Shown here piece by piece: positions 47,706-57,740 of a stretch of 64,000 nt of DNA. Under the pieces are notes generated by a model. That model was not told the DNA's origin and ran no database searches. It saw only the letters and a program-made list of their open reading frames with translations. The stretch's first letter is position 1, and each line of letters opens with the position of its first letter. This stretch comes from CAWAVN01 sp963844315 (GTDB lineage Bacteria > Planctomycetota > Planctomycetia > Planctomycetales > Planctomycetaceae): positions 1 through 64,000 of the forward strand of contig CAWJOC010000002.1 in NCBI GenBank assembly GCA_963844315.1, in the 5' to 3' direction. The position numbers and the translations under genes are program-made.

Positions 47706-50700
47706 ATGTCGCTGACTCGACTGGCTGTGAACCGCCCGGTGACAACGTTGATGGCTTGCCTGATCGTGTCCATTCTGGGCGTGAACGCGCTGAGCAATTT
47801 GTCCATCGATTTGATGCCCGACGTGACGCTGCCCGTGGTCAGCGTGACCACGATTTACCAGGGGGCCTCGCCCGAAGAAATCGAGACCGTGCTGACCAGG
47901 CCCTTGGAGCAGGCCTTAGGCTCGGTGCAGGGCGTCGAGCAACTCACCAGCACGAGCCTCGAAGGCTCAAGCGTCATCCGCGCCAGTTCGCCTGGGGAAC
48001 GAACCTCGATTCCGCCATGGCCGACATGCGCGCCCGCATGGACCGCATCCGCCAGTTTCTGCCGGAGCAGATCGAAGAACCGTATCTGGAACGCTTCGAC
48101 GTTGCCGATTTTCCCTTTATGTATCTGGCCTTGGAAAGCAATCTGGAACCCGTCAAGCTCACGCAGTATGCCGAGCAAAGCGTGATTCCCCGCCTGGAAC
48201 GGGTCGATGGCGTGGCCGCCGTGGAACTCCGCGGCGCGGTCCGGCGGGAAATCCAGGTCGCCTTGGACCGGGGCAAGCTGGAAACCTTAAACATCGGCGT
48301 GGGCGAAGTCGTCAGCATGCTCCAGGCGGAGAACGTCAACCAGCCGGCGGGCTATTTCCGCTCCGGGCATTTGAATCTCATGATCCGCAGCCGGGGCCAG
48401 TTCGAGAATCTCGAACAAATCGCCAGCACCGTCATCCGCCAGGAGAACGGGGCCCTCGTGCGGCTGAGGGACGTGGCGACGGTCATGGACGGGCACGAAG
48501 AGATCACTGAAATGACCCGCCTCAACGGGCAGCCCGGCACGATGATCTACATCAACAAGCAATCCGGCGCGAACATGGTCGCCGTGAGCGATGCCGTGCG
48601 CGAGGCGTTAGACGGCCTCAACCAGGAATTGACGCAGGGCCAACTGAGCATCCGCATCGACAATGCCGACTTCATCCGGCAAGTGATCGCCAATCTGCGG
48701 TCCGACAGCCTGTTCGGCATGCTGCTGGCCGTGCTGGTCTTGATTGTGTTCCTGCGGAACTTTCGCAGCACCTTGGTGATCTCCGTGACAATGCCCTTGT
48801 CAATCCTCGCCACGTTCATCCTGATTTTCTTCCAGGGCTTTACGCTGAACATGGTGTCCTTGGGCGGGTTGGCCTTGGGGATTGGAATGCTCGTGGACAA
48901 CTCCATCGTCGTCTTGGAGAGCATCTTCGTGAAGCGCGAGGAAGGGCTGTCTCCCAAGGAGGCGGCGATTGAAGGCACCCGCGAAGTGGCGACGGCGATC
49001 ATTGCCAGCACCCTCACCACGCTGATCGTGTTTTTGCCGATGCTGTTCATCATGGGCATGACGGGAATCATGCTGAACCAACTGGCGTGGGTGGTTTCGT
49101 TCTCTCTGCTCTCCTCGCTGTTCGCCAGCCTGACGTTGACGCCGATGCTGTGTGCCTACTGGATCGGCGAGATCAAACCCAAAGACCTGGAATCGACGCG
49201 GAAATGGAACCCGGTGTCCTGGCTGCACCGGACGACCGAATGGATCTACGCGAAGTTCGAAGGGGCTTATCTTTGGGGCCTGAAAGCGTGCTTCAAGATT
49301 CCCGGCACAGTCGGGTTTGTGCTCTTGGCCAGTTTTTGCGGTACGGTGGGGTTATATCCTTTCATCGGAAGCGAACTCATGCCCAAGACCGATGAGGGCA
49401 GCCTCAGGATCGACAGCCAGATGGCTTCGGGAATTCAGGTCGAAGAACTGGCGAAAAAAACGGCGCTTTTGGACCAGGCGGTGGGCAGGCTTCCGGAAGC
49501 CGAGACTTGGGTGACGTTCATCGGGGACTCGAACGCCGAGGCGGATGACTGGAACGAATCCCGCATGCGGATTCGGCTCAAGCCCAAGTCCGAACGCACC
49601 CGGCCCATCGCCGAGATCACCAAAGCCCTGAAACAGGAAGTCGGCACGGTTCCGGGCATGAAAATCACCGTGCAGGCTTCGACCGAAATGCGGATCTTCC
49701 GCATGATGTCGTATCGCAGCGGAACCCAATCGGACATCGAAGTGGAAGTCCGCGGCCACGATTTGAAAACCGGCGAGGAGTTGGCCCTGGCCATCGCAAC
49801 ATTGATGAAGGACGTGCCTGGACTTTCCAACATCCAGGCGCAAATCGAAGAGAAGCGGCCCGAACTGGTGACGGTGGTGGACCGCTCCAAAGCCAGCATG
49901 ATGGGCATCAACGTCTCCAATGTGACCCAGGCGCTGGAAACCACGGTGCGGGGAACCGAAGCCACCGTGTACCGCGAAGCCGGGGATGAATTCAACATCC
50001 GCGTCTGGCTCCGCGAGTCCGACCGCGACAAGTTCAGCGATGTGGAATACGTGGGCGTTCCCACCGCCGTCGGGCAAGTGGTGGCCCTCAAGAACCTGGC
50101 CCAGTTCGAGCAATACGATGTCCCCGTCAACATCGAGCGCCGCGACCAGCAAAGGTTCATCGGCGTCACCGCCGACGTGGTGGACCGGGACTTGGGCAGC
50201 ACCGTTTTGGATTTGCAAAAACGATTGAGCGGCATCCCCATGCCCGACGGCTTTTCGTTTAACATCGCCGGCGACTGGGAAGAGCAGCAGGAAAGCTTTC
50301 GCACCTTGAAACTCGGATTCTTCATGGCGGTGCTTTTGATGTACATGGTCATGGCGTCACAGTTCGAATCCTTGTTGCATCCTCTGCTGATTCTCGTGAC
50401 CGTGCCGCTCGGAGCCATCGGCGTGATTTTGATTCTGGTGCTCACCGGAACCACGCTCAACGTGCAATCCTACATCGGCATCGTGATGCTCGCGGGGATT
50501 GTGGTCAACAACGCCATCGTACTGATCGACTACGCGAATCAGTTGCGGGTCATGGAACCGGACGCCGACTTGAAGGACATCGTTCTGAAAGCCTCCGCCC
50601 GAAGGTTTCGCCCGATTCTGATGACCACCCTGACCACCGTTTTGGCCATGCTGCCCTTGGCCTTGGCGTTTGGCGAAGGCAGCGAACTCCAAGCCCCGAT

Positions 50701-50821
50701 GGCCCGCGTAGTGATTGGCGGATTGACCTCCGGAACCTTGATTACGCTGGTCGCAATTCCCTTGCTCTACCACGCCGTCGAAAGCTTTCGGACGAAAAAA
50801 CCCGCCCCGGTGAAAGCATAG
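47706..50821 (+). CDS. RND efflux transporter, AcrB/HAE1-like inner-membrane pump (one frameshift)
   Basis: About 1038 residues. It begins MSLTRLAVNRPVTTLMACLI, a textbook RND first helix, then LSNLSIDLMPDVTLPVVSVT and YQGASPEEIETVLTRPLEQAL. A slip near 47985 (TT for TTT) joins ASLE...VIRAS to FAWGTNLDSAMADMRARMDR. The transmembrane proton-relay helix contains LALGIGMLVDNSIVVLESIF with the conserved D residue, and the late helices contain IVVNNAIVLIDYANQLR and FRPILMTTLTTVLAMLPLAL. The protein exports hydrophobic or metal-ion substrates with proton antiport. Partner: the adaptor upstream. Only the first tenth is out of frame, so sequence error is likely. Confidence 0.95.
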
Positions 50822-51210
50822 GCCACTTCCAAACTGGTTTTTCACTTCAGACCAGCGCGCAGGTTTTGAAGTTGCGCGTGACAGGCTTTCCGCCCCAAAG
50901 GGGCAGCCACATAAAAGCCCAGGGCAGAGCGCAGCGGCGTGAGCCGCAAGCGCCGCCCTGGGTTCCAAGGGCCTCACAACATTCAAGCCCTGAAAGGGCG
51001 GCATAACGGCTTCGAAATTTTGTTCCGCCCTTTCAGGGCTTTCCCCTTTTGGGGTTTTCCATCAACCCAGGGCGATGCCCTGGGCTGATCTGTCGCTGCC
51101 CCTTCGGGGCGGAAAACCCACGAAGCGCAACTTCAAAACTTGGGCTACGGGCGAGTATTCGATGCGTCTTCGATTGACCAGACACTCGTTTTGAAAGACC
51201 TTGCAGAACG
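50822..51210. repeat. Nested inverted repeats, family H
   Basis: The gene-free 389-base gap after the pump gene. CTTTCCGCCCCAAAGGGGCA (50886) and CTGCCCCTTCGGGGCGGAAA (51096) close an outer stem. AGCCCTGAAAGGGCGG and CCGCCCTTTCAGGGCT close an inner one. A CCCAGGGC / GCCCTGGG core is shared with 47451-47619. Several short palindromes (CCCAGGGCGATGCCCTGGG) sit inside. Confidence 0.85.
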
Positions 51211-52332
51211 TCAATCGCTCAAAAGCGAAATGGCCGACACGGCCGCTGCCGCCGCGATGGCCAACCCAATTACCCACCAGATGGCCTTTTGGCTCTGGGG
51301 TTTAGAAGAATCCTCTCCGATTGGTGTTGCGATTGAAGCGGCGGATTCCGGCCCTTTGACCGGCGGCTGGGACTCCATAGCGACGATGGGCATCGACAAT
51401 TCCTGCCCGCGCAGCATCGATTCCAAATCCAAAAGCAATTCCTCCCAGCCCGGATAATGGGACTCGACTTCTCGTCCCATAAGCCGCGAGAACACCCGTT
51501 TTGCGGACCGATGAAGCAGCATCGGAGCCGATGTCCCCTCGGACGGAAGATTCATCTCGCTGGAGGAATCCGCATTCCAAACTCGTGCGGTTTGGAGATA
51601 GGCATACAGTTGGCCCAATGATTGGTGCAGCCGATTCGCGGAAGAATCCCCGCTGCAATGACAGAGGGTCGACCGCTCAATGCGCGCCAGATGCTGGCCC
51701 ATCAAGTGAACCCGCCCATCTTCATCCAATAACAGCACGTCGGGAGAGATTTCGCCGATGCAAAGCCCTTGGTCCTGGAGCCGTTTGAGCGTCCGCGCGG
51801 TTTGCAGCAAGGTTTCCGTGGCCAACTCGAGCGGCAAGGTTCCGTTTTGCGAAACCAGTTGCTCCAGCGTTTCCCCGTCCAAGGGTTTGCAGCACACGCA
51901 AACCACCTCGCCATGCCGTCCCACGTCCACAATGCCCAGCGAACGGGAGGCTGGCTCTTTCCCAGCAAAGGCGGACCCGTTCTGCCGGGCCGAGGGAACA
52001 GGCGATTCCGGCTTTTGCCCTGGCACGAGAACGTGAATGGTCACGGGGGATTCATCGCTCAACCGGAGGGCGTTAAAGACCAGCGAATTCTCATCCGCCT
52101 GCAATTTGTCCTTGATGACGGATCCGCACAAGATCAACCGAGCGGGATGGGCCACGCTGGTGGAAACTTCCGCGGGGATTGTACCGGGTTCCCTCCGCTC
52201 AGTGCCAGTGCGGGTGGCCGCACATTCCGCGAGAGGGGAGGTCATTCGCCGCCTGACGGCGTGGGCTTCCTCCAAAGAGAGCAATTGTCTCTCGGTCAAA
52301 TCCTGGAGGAATTGGTCAATGGTGATCGCCAT
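51211..52332 (-). CDS. Tail-anchored pseudokinase-like protein
   Basis: 373 residues from the ATG at 52332. The N-terminal ITIDQFLQDLTERQLLSLEE resembles the FLxxLxxSGLLxxEEL segment of planctomycete kinases. The middle shows a kinase skeleton without catalytic residues: VTIHVL at the lysine strand (VAIK in active kinases), TLKRLQDQGLCIGEISPDVL in place of the HRDLKPxN loop, and LLDEDGRVHLMGQHLARIER in place of KLxDFGLAR. It ends in a membrane helix (AIWWVIGLAIAAAAAVSAIS) and a short tail, so the body should face the cytoplasm. It is probably a scaffold or decoy for phospho-signalling. It stands alone, downstream of no kinase. The pseudokinase call is my inference from motif position. Confidence 0.7.
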   Translation of the reverse strand: MAITIDQFLQDLTERQLLSLEEAHAVRRRMTSPLAECAATRTGTERREPGTIPAEVSTSVAHPARLILCGSVIKDKLQADENSLVFNALRLSDESPVTIHVLVPGQKPESPVPSARQNGSAFAGKEPASRSLGIVDVGRHGEVVCVCCKPLDGETLEQLVSQNGTLPLELATETLLQTARTLKRLQDQGLCIGEISPDVLLLDEDGRVHLMGQHLARIERSTLCHCSGDSSANRLHQSLGQLYAYLQTARVWNADSSSEMNLPSEGTSAPMLLHRSAKRVFSRLMGREVESHYPGWEELLLDLESMLRGQELSMPIVAMESQPPVKGPESAASIATPIGEDSSKPQSQKAIWWVIGLAIAAAAAVSAISLLSD

Positions 52333-52549
52333 AACCGACGGCAACTTTTTGAAAGTGTCGAATGGACGTCACAATTATAACCCTCGCGGCGAAAAGGACG
52401 CATCAGAGAATTCTTGTCGAAGCAAGATTATGTCCCGCCCCAGCAATTCTTGCAAGACGTTCCTAAGGAATTGGAACGATAGTAACGGCGTGTAAATCGG
52501 GGAATTCCTCGCCAAATCTCGCGGGTTGTTAGGGGACTTGGCATTTGAA

Positions 52550-53911
52550 TCACGCTTTCCCGCCCGCGGATTCGACCAAATGGATGATCTCGTCGACTAA
52601 TCGTTGATTCTCGCTGACCCGGTCATTGCGAAACGACCGTTCGGGATGAAAAGCTCGGAAGACCTCTTCTTCCAGATTGAACTCCGCCAAGACTCGCCGA
52701 GCATGACCCAACGCAGTGATTCCTTGGCGGTCCCGGCGGTTCACATCGGCTCCCGCTTCGATCAAAGTTTGAACGGTCATAGAGGAATCCGTTGCTTCCC
52801 AACGAATCGGGCGGACAATCGCATGAGTCAGGGCCGAGTGACCATCATCATCAATGGCGTTCACCTCCGCCCCGGCTTTAAGCAACATCGCGACAACTTG
52901 AGTCCACCGCGCACCGAGCATCAGCGGCGTGGCTCCTTCCGGAGTTCGCGCATGAATGTTCGCCCCGGCCTTCACCCATTCTGTGGCCGCCCTGGACTCG
53001 CCGCCCAAGCAAGCGAGTTGCAATCCATTGAGGCCATCATATCGGCAGGCATCGACGTTGGCTCCCGCTTTCACCAACAGTCGAAATCTTCGTGACTCAA
53101 ACGGAGGCCCGGCGGCATACATCAATGCGGTTTGCCCCCATTCGTCAGCGATGTTCGGATCGGCACTATTGTCCAAACATTCGTGCATTTCCTCATAGGG
53201 AATCTTCTTGAGTAGACGTTCGGACCATCGCCCCGACTCCTTGGCGGATGCCTTTTCCTCGGGAGATTCCTCACCCCGAAGCTTGCGGAAAAGATCGTCA
53301 AAGTCCAGCGTGGGCGATGATTGGTCATCTTCGGGAATTGGTTCGGCAGGTAGGGACGAATCGTCAAGACGGGCCGTCATCTTTTCAAGTTCTTCACGCT
53401 CCGATTCGAGCAGTTCCCCAGACAGACGATGTTTTCCGCAAAAGCCGTCGGGCATTAACGTGGCCAAGGATTCGGCAAGTGCTGGATCAAAAGTTTGATG
53501 ATGCGATTTTGCGATGGAATCCTTGATCGTCAACGGAAGCATGAAGGCGTGTTGCGATCTCGTTTCAATCGTGATGACTCGTCCGCTCTTGAAATGGACT
53601 TTGACCAATAGCCCCGGATCATCATCAGTCCAACCTGATCCGTAGTGCCTCTGAATCACGGCCTCTGGAACACGAAAAAGTTTCGGATTGAGTTTTGCCA
53701 CGATGGGGCCGGAAAGCATTAGAAGAATGTTGGCTACGATTTCGAAAGAAACTTCATCTATCGGGCCGTTCGGAAAGACCTTGCGCTCGTAGCCATTCCC
53801 GCATTTCGAGAGAACCAACTTTCCTACGCGGGAAGGAGGATCCGAAAAGCCAACCCAAAGGGAATAAACTTCAATCCGCTCAGCATCGGCTTGTTGCATA
53901 CGGATCGCCAT
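52550..53911 (-). CDS. Ankyrin-repeat protein with unknown N-terminal domain
   Basis: 453 residues, intact. The first about 170 residues are an unrecognised beta-rich domain (EVYSLWVGFSDPPSRVGKLV, LLVKVHFKSGRVITIETR). An acidic linker (LPAEPIPEDDQSSPTLDFDD) leads to about five ankyrin repeats, residues about 245-420: ADPNIADEWGQTALMYAAGP, GANVDACRYDGLNGLQLACL, GANIHARTPEGATPLMLGAR, GAEVNAIDDDGHSALTHAIV, GADVNRRDRQGITALGHARR. Ankyrin arrays bind proteins. It starts 8 bases after the stop of fhcB on the same strand, so it is likely co-transcribed with the C1 genes. No signal peptide. Confidence 0.88.
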   Translation of the reverse strand: MAIRMQQADAERIEVYSLWVGFSDPPSRVGKLVLSKCGNGYERKVFPNGPIDEVSFEIVANILLMLSGPIVAKLNPKLFRVPEAVIQRHYGSGWTDDDPGLLVKVHFKSGRVITIETRSQHAFMLPLTIKDSIAKSHHQTFDPALAESLATLMPDGFCGKHRLSGELLESEREELEKMTARLDDSSLPAEPIPEDDQSSPTLDFDDLFRKLRGEESPEEKASAKESGRWSERLLKKIPYEEMHECLDNSADPNIADEWGQTALMYAAGPPFESRRFRLLVKAGANVDACRYDGLNGLQLACLGGESRAATEWVKAGANIHARTPEGATPLMLGARWTQVVAMLLKAGAEVNAIDDDGHSALTHAIVRPIRWEATDSSMTVQTLIEAGADVNRRDRQGITALGHARRVLAEFNLEEEVFRAFHPERSFRNDRVSENQRLVDEIIHLVESAGGKA

Positions 53912-53919
53912 CCTTTAAG

Positions 53920-55266
53920 TCACGCTTTCTCGTAACTCCCAAGCTGTTTCGCCCGGATGCGGGTTTCGATGGCTTTTAAGACTTCGTAATCGCTTTTGTA
54001 GGGGGATTCGAATGCCGGGCGGAGCGGAATGGGGACATCGTCCATGCGGTACACCGTACCGGGGACGTTGATGCCGTAGGTTGCGGTGGTGAAGGCGACC
54101 GTGGCGATTTTAGCGGTATCGCTGAGTTTTGGGTCCAAAACGATCACAGGGATTTTCGCCAAGTGGTCGCGCGCCGGTTGGCTGAAATTGGACATCGGGT
54201 CGGAAGCGACGATCAAAGCGGCATCCGCTTCGCCGCGGGCCAAAAGATCGGACGTGGTGAACTCGCCCGGATTGAACCGGGGATAACCCCGGCCCAAATT
54301 GACGCCGAACGGATAGCCCGTGGACCAGGAGACCACGTTGTCGGCTCCGGTGACGTTTCCGTGGCCGCGCATGGGCTTGGCGACAAAGCGGGTGTAACGG
54401 TTCATGTCCCTGGCGAGGGCGAGCACGGCTTCGCTGTTGATGTGCTTGCCCCGGGTCATCGTAAGGCCCATGCCGAACAGGATCGCCCCGAACTTCGCCC
54501 GCTTCATGCGGTCCATCACGTCTTTGAGAACATCCAAAGAGATGCCGGTTTTCTGTTCCACGCTGGGATCGATCTCAATGCCTTTGGCCAGCCCCCGAAG
54601 CGCCCACGCCAGTTCAAAATCGGAACGCGGCTTGATCTGCAAAAAGATGTCCACGGCTTTCGCGCTTTTGGTCTTGCGGACATCGATCAAAACGGCGGTG
54701 CGGTCTTTTCGGCCGTTGGGCAAAAACTCGCCCTTGGGCATCAGGCTGTACTTGGTGAAGTGCCTGGGATGGCTCTCGGCGGGGTTTCCGCCCCAGAAGA
54801 TCAGAAAGTCCGCCCGGTTTTTGATCTCGCCCAAAGAGCACGTCACCTCGCCCACGCCTTGAAACGCCATGCCGGAGGGACCGTGGCACACCGAGGTGGT
54901 GGTGTCCACGTTGGCCCCGATCCAATCCGAAATCGCCACCGCGACCCGTTGGGCTTCGCAGGTCGTATCGGAGAGGCCATAAGTCACCGGATACTTCGCA
55001 TTGAGCAGAATCTCGGCGGCTTTGTCGAAGGCTTCTTCGTAACTCACCGGTTGGCCGTTGATCGTGGCGTCGGGGCGGTCATCAATGTGGTGGTTAAAAA
55101 ACCACGCCTTGCCCAGGACGCAGGCGTTTTTGGCCTTGGTGATCTTGTTGCCTTCGACGGTGAGTTCCATGTCATCGCACACGCAGCCGCAAAACGTGCA
55201 GGTGGCGTCCTGGATGATTTTCAGGTCGGAAGGCGTTTCGGTGATCGGTTCTTCGGCGATGCTCAT
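53920..55266 (-). CDS. fhcB: Formylmethanofuran dehydrogenase subunit B
   Basis: 448 residues, intact. Molybdopterin-oxidoreductase fold. [4Fe-4S] ligands C23, C26, C30 (ATCTFCGCVCDDMEL) and C49 (KNACVLGKAW). The C127 of TTSVCHGPSG corresponds to the metal-coordinating Cys/Sec in archaeal FwdB. It keeps FLIFWGGNPAESHPRHFTKY, LIDVRKTKSAKAVD and KPMRGHGNVTGADNV. In methylotrophic bacteria FhcB has lost its redox centres; here the Fe-S and active-site cysteines are all present, closer to the archaeal form, which is of interest. Upstream, in the same direction: Uma2 (103 bases), fwdD-like, unknown. Downstream: the ankyrin gene. fhcA is at 40586-42238. Confidence 0.93.
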   Translation of the reverse strand: MSIAEEPITETPSDLKIIQDATCTFCGCVCDDMELTVEGNKITKAKNACVLGKAWFFNHHIDDRPDATINGQPVSYEEAFDKAAEILLNAKYPVTYGLSDTTCEAQRVAVAISDWIGANVDTTTSVCHGPSGMAFQGVGEVTCSLGEIKNRADFLIFWGGNPAESHPRHFTKYSLMPKGEFLPNGRKDRTAVLIDVRKTKSAKAVDIFLQIKPRSDFELAWALRGLAKGIEIDPSVEQKTGISLDVLKDVMDRMKRAKFGAILFGMGLTMTRGKHINSEAVLALARDMNRYTRFVAKPMRGHGNVTGADNVVSWSTGYPFGVNLGRGYPRFNPGEFTTSDLLARGEADAALIVASDPMSNFSQPARDHLAKIPVIVLDPKLSDTAKIATVAFTTATYGINVPGTVYRMDDVPIPLRPAFESPYKSDYEVLKAIETRIRAKQLGSYEKA

Positions 55267-55369
55267 CGTCGGTAAAATTTTCTATTGGTCGCGTCAGTCT
55301 CGAAACCGCCAATGGCCCGATGCCATCCCACGAACCGCCGCCCGTGGTCTTGTGTGCGTTCCGAGTGGG

Positions 55370-55978
55370 TTATTCTAAGATCTTCTGAAGCGGAATTTCG
55401 AGACCGGGAAGTAACGGGGTTGTGTAGGTATCCTGCGGTCCCAATTTCCGCTCCGCAAACTGCCCGCATTTCAAAGTCAATACTACCACACGATGCGCAT
55501 AGGGGTCCACAATGACATACTCTTTGACGCCAATCCGCTGATATTCGGCTCGCTTTGCTTCATACGTCCGTCGGCAAGTCGCCAACCGCTCCTCATCCAT
55601 GACGGAAGGATCGACCACTTCAAACACCATTGTGGGAGTGCAATAGGGGAACGTTTTGCGGGTGTTGCACTCGGGAAAGTAAACCCCAATGTCGGCGACA
55701 CGTTCCGTAAGCTCATCAATGACGATCCACGAACTTTGGAAAACATGCTCCACAAGTCCGACGTGCGTCACAAAATAGTAGATGACCAACGGATCAAGAA
55801 ACCCGGACAATGCCCAATGGTACGCATCACCTCTCGGCGGAAGAATCAGCAGTTTGCCGTGGACTCTTTCGTGACGCCACGGTTCCAAATAATCCGCCTC
55901 CGCGAACTCCTCGTGGGTGAGTTCCCGCCCGTTATCTTTTTTGGAGAGCGTAAGTCTCGCGGAGTGTGGTTCAGTCAT
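55370..55978 (-). CDS. Uma2-family restriction-endonuclease-like protein
   Basis: 202 residues from the ATG at 55978, which overlaps the TGA stop of the upstream gene as ATGA, implying coupled translation. The Uma2 PD-(D/E)xK pattern is seen: LTHEEFAEADYLEPWRHERV, LLILPPRGDAYHWALSGFLD, ERVADIGVYFPEC (acidic site), PTMVFEVVDPSVMDEERLAT (E), then KRAEYQRIGVKEYVIVDPYA. Uma2 proteins are numerous in cyanobacteria and planctomycetes with no defined substrate; the nuclease activity is predicted only. Its place inside a C1 operon is unexpected. Codon use looks like that of its neighbours. Confidence 0.85.
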   Translation of the reverse strand: MTEPHSARLTLSKKDNGRELTHEEFAEADYLEPWRHERVHGKLLILPPRGDAYHWALSGFLDPLVIYYFVTHVGLVEHVFQSSWIVIDELTERVADIGVYFPECNTRKTFPYCTPTMVFEVVDPSVMDEERLATCRRTYEAKRAEYQRIGVKEYVIVDPYAHRVVVLTLKCGQFAERKLGPQDTYTTPLLPGLEIPLQKILE

Positions 55979-56316
55979 CCATTTTTCTCCACATAGACAT
56001 CGAGACCTTTGCTGTCGGGCATGCCGCTGCCGTGGGTCTCTCCGCCCATGAGTTGGCTGGAGATGTTCCCGTAGCTGATGAATAACAGCCCCGGCGGGCA
56101 TTCGCCTTTGTCGCTGAGGCACGGCACGACGACCTCGGCGAACTCGTTCCACATGCGAACCTGGTCGCCTTCGGAAATGCCCAGCCGCTTCATGTCCAAA
56201 GGGTTCATTTTCAGGGTATGGACTTCCTCTTTATAGGCGTCCGTGTACTTGCCTTCGTTGAGCGCTGTCCCCTGCCTGCTGGTCCGGCCTGGGATCAAAA
56301 TAAAACTTTCCGGCAT
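55975..56316 (-). CDS. Molybdopterin dinucleotide-binding protein, FwdD-like
   Basis: 113 residues, from the ATG at 56316. MPESFILIPGRTSRQGTALN begins the MoCo-dinucleotide-binding beta-barrel of the formate-dehydrogenase/FwdD C-terminal type; then KMNPLDMKRLGISEGDQVRM, the GDxVR signature, then PCLSDKGECPPGLLFISYGN and SQLMGGETHGSGMPDSKG. In archaeal formylmethanofuran dehydrogenase FwdD completes the pterin site of FwdB. It is placed two genes upstream of fhcB, which supports the pairing. Its stop overlaps the Uma2 start. The frame upstream of 56316 is unrelated. Confidence 0.88.
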   Translation of the reverse strand: MPESFILIPGRTSRQGTALNEGKYTDAYKEEVHTLKMNPLDMKRLGISEGDQVRMWNEFAEVVVPCLSDKGECPPGLLFISYGNISSQLMGGETHGSGMPDSKGLDVYVEKNG

Positions 56317-56416
56317 GTTGGGATTCCAAAATGGTTGATGCGATTGTTCTTTTGGTATTGTCCCCCACCCAGAGGAACGGGTCAATTGGGCATAAGTGTT
56401 TGGGGGAGAATGGCGA

Positions 56417-57415
56417 TTACGCCTTTGCATCGCGGGCGGTTTGCTCCAACAGGAGCCGCATTTCTTGCCATTGGATATCTTCTGCAATGCGAGTTTGGGC
56501 GGGATCGTTTCCTTTGGCGCATTCCTGGCAGAAATCCACAAACGTAAACGGATCCCATTGGCTTTTGGCGAGCAACTTTTGCCGGACCTTTTGTGCGGAG
56601 GAGTTTTCTGAATCTTGAAGTATCGCATCCACGGCTTTTCGTAATGGTTCAAAGATGGGATGCTGGCCGACGTGCCGGAACCAGTATTTGGCGTTGCCGT
56701 AGTCCGGTTCCCGGCGGTGCATGATGGCGTGCCAATAATTCCCCGCCCTGTTTCGGCCTTTCCCTTCGATGCTTTGTGAAAGCTCATGGCTTTCCTCCAG
56801 GTAATCGTGGATTTGCAAAAGCCCCGCTTTGAGGGCGATGGCATCCACGGGAGAACTCGCGTTTGGAACCAATTCCTCCGGCGTGACGTTCTCCAAGTGC
56901 TCTTTGAGCCATCGCCGCGATGAATCGGGTATTGCGGGAGCCAAAGCGGGAAGTTCCCAAAGGGGTTCTGGCTCGTCCGGCCTTCGCTGAGTGGAAATCG
57001 AACATGCCTGGAGGCTTTCCGGCGACTTCGCGGTGCGGATGATGCAGTCCCAGACTGGATCGGAAACCTCCGCAAACCCCAACGCGGCGACGGCGGACGT
57101 TCTCCAAACCACCGCTTGAACGGTTTGGGCCCAATTTTGCCGCAAGGCGGCCACACGCCAGGGAAGATTTTGCCAAGCCGCTTGTTCCTCCTGCTGGGCG
57201 GGAGAAAAAACCAGGCCCATTTTGAGATTGGGATGGGCTTGGAACAAGGCCCGCAGATTTTCCCAATCTTCCGGGGCAAAAACCTTGGGGTCGCGGGTGA
57301 TGGCGACGTGCTGGGTTTTTATTGCCTCCGCGAGCACGTTCAAATCCGCCGCAAAGTCCACGGTCCCTTGGCCTTCTCGATCCGAATCGCAGAGAATGAG
57401 GGTCAGGTCTTCCAT
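56417..57415 (-). CDS. Protein of unknown function, first in the C1 cluster
   Basis: 332 residues, intact. It begins MEDLTLILCDSDREGQGTVD, continues with VFAPEDWENLRALFQAHPNL, AAWQNLPWRVAALRQNWAQT and a tryptophan/histidine-rich centre (GNYWHAIMHRREPDYGNAKY, WFRHVGQHPIF). The C-terminus is helical (FVDFCQECAKGNDPAQTRIA). No signal peptide, membrane helix or recognised motif is seen. It precedes the fwdD-like gene by 100 bases on the same strand. I do not recognise the family. Confidence 0.75.
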   Translation of the reverse strand: MEDLTLILCDSDREGQGTVDFAADLNVLAEAIKTQHVAITRDPKVFAPEDWENLRALFQAHPNLKMGLVFSPAQQEEQAAWQNLPWRVAALRQNWAQTVQAVVWRTSAVAALGFAEVSDPVWDCIIRTAKSPESLQACSISTQRRPDEPEPLWELPALAPAIPDSSRRWLKEHLENVTPEELVPNASSPVDAIALKAGLLQIHDYLEESHELSQSIEGKGRNRAGNYWHAIMHRREPDYGNAKYWFRHVGQHPIFEPLRKAVDAILQDSENSSAQKVRQKLLAKSQWDPFTFVDFCQECAKGNDPAQTRIAEDIQWQEMRLLLEQTARDAKA

Positions 57416-57740
57416 AGGGCAATGCCTTCAAGAGCAATGAAACGTTGGGCCATCGAGGTTGGGAAGGTCAACTGCTTCGTGGCTTCCAATGACGATTTCA
57501 AAATCGCCTTGGGGGTGGGAAAATTGGCAAGATTTTCGGCCCGTCCCTTGGCGAATTGGAAAATTCACCATATTCTAATAATCTGTTAAACTCTAGCCGT
57601 GCTGGGTATTTTTCAAAATGGATCCCGGGTCTGCGAACTTGAAGGATCAAGCCCTTCCGCAGCCGCATCGTGGGGAAGATCGGGAGGAGTGATCGATACG
57701 ACGGCCTGCCAGCGTATCGACGCACCGTGCCCAATTTTCA
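57416..57740. other. Gene-free divergent promoter region
   Basis: 325 bases between the unknown C1-cluster gene and the membrane-protein gene, transcribed away from each other. No repeat or hairpin stands out and no open frame is convincing. A promoter for each side is expected but not identified. Confidence 0.5.

Noticed and set aside
54163..55275. 370-codon frame on the plus strand
   Set aside because: Antisense of fhcB, which has clear Fe-S and active-site motifs.
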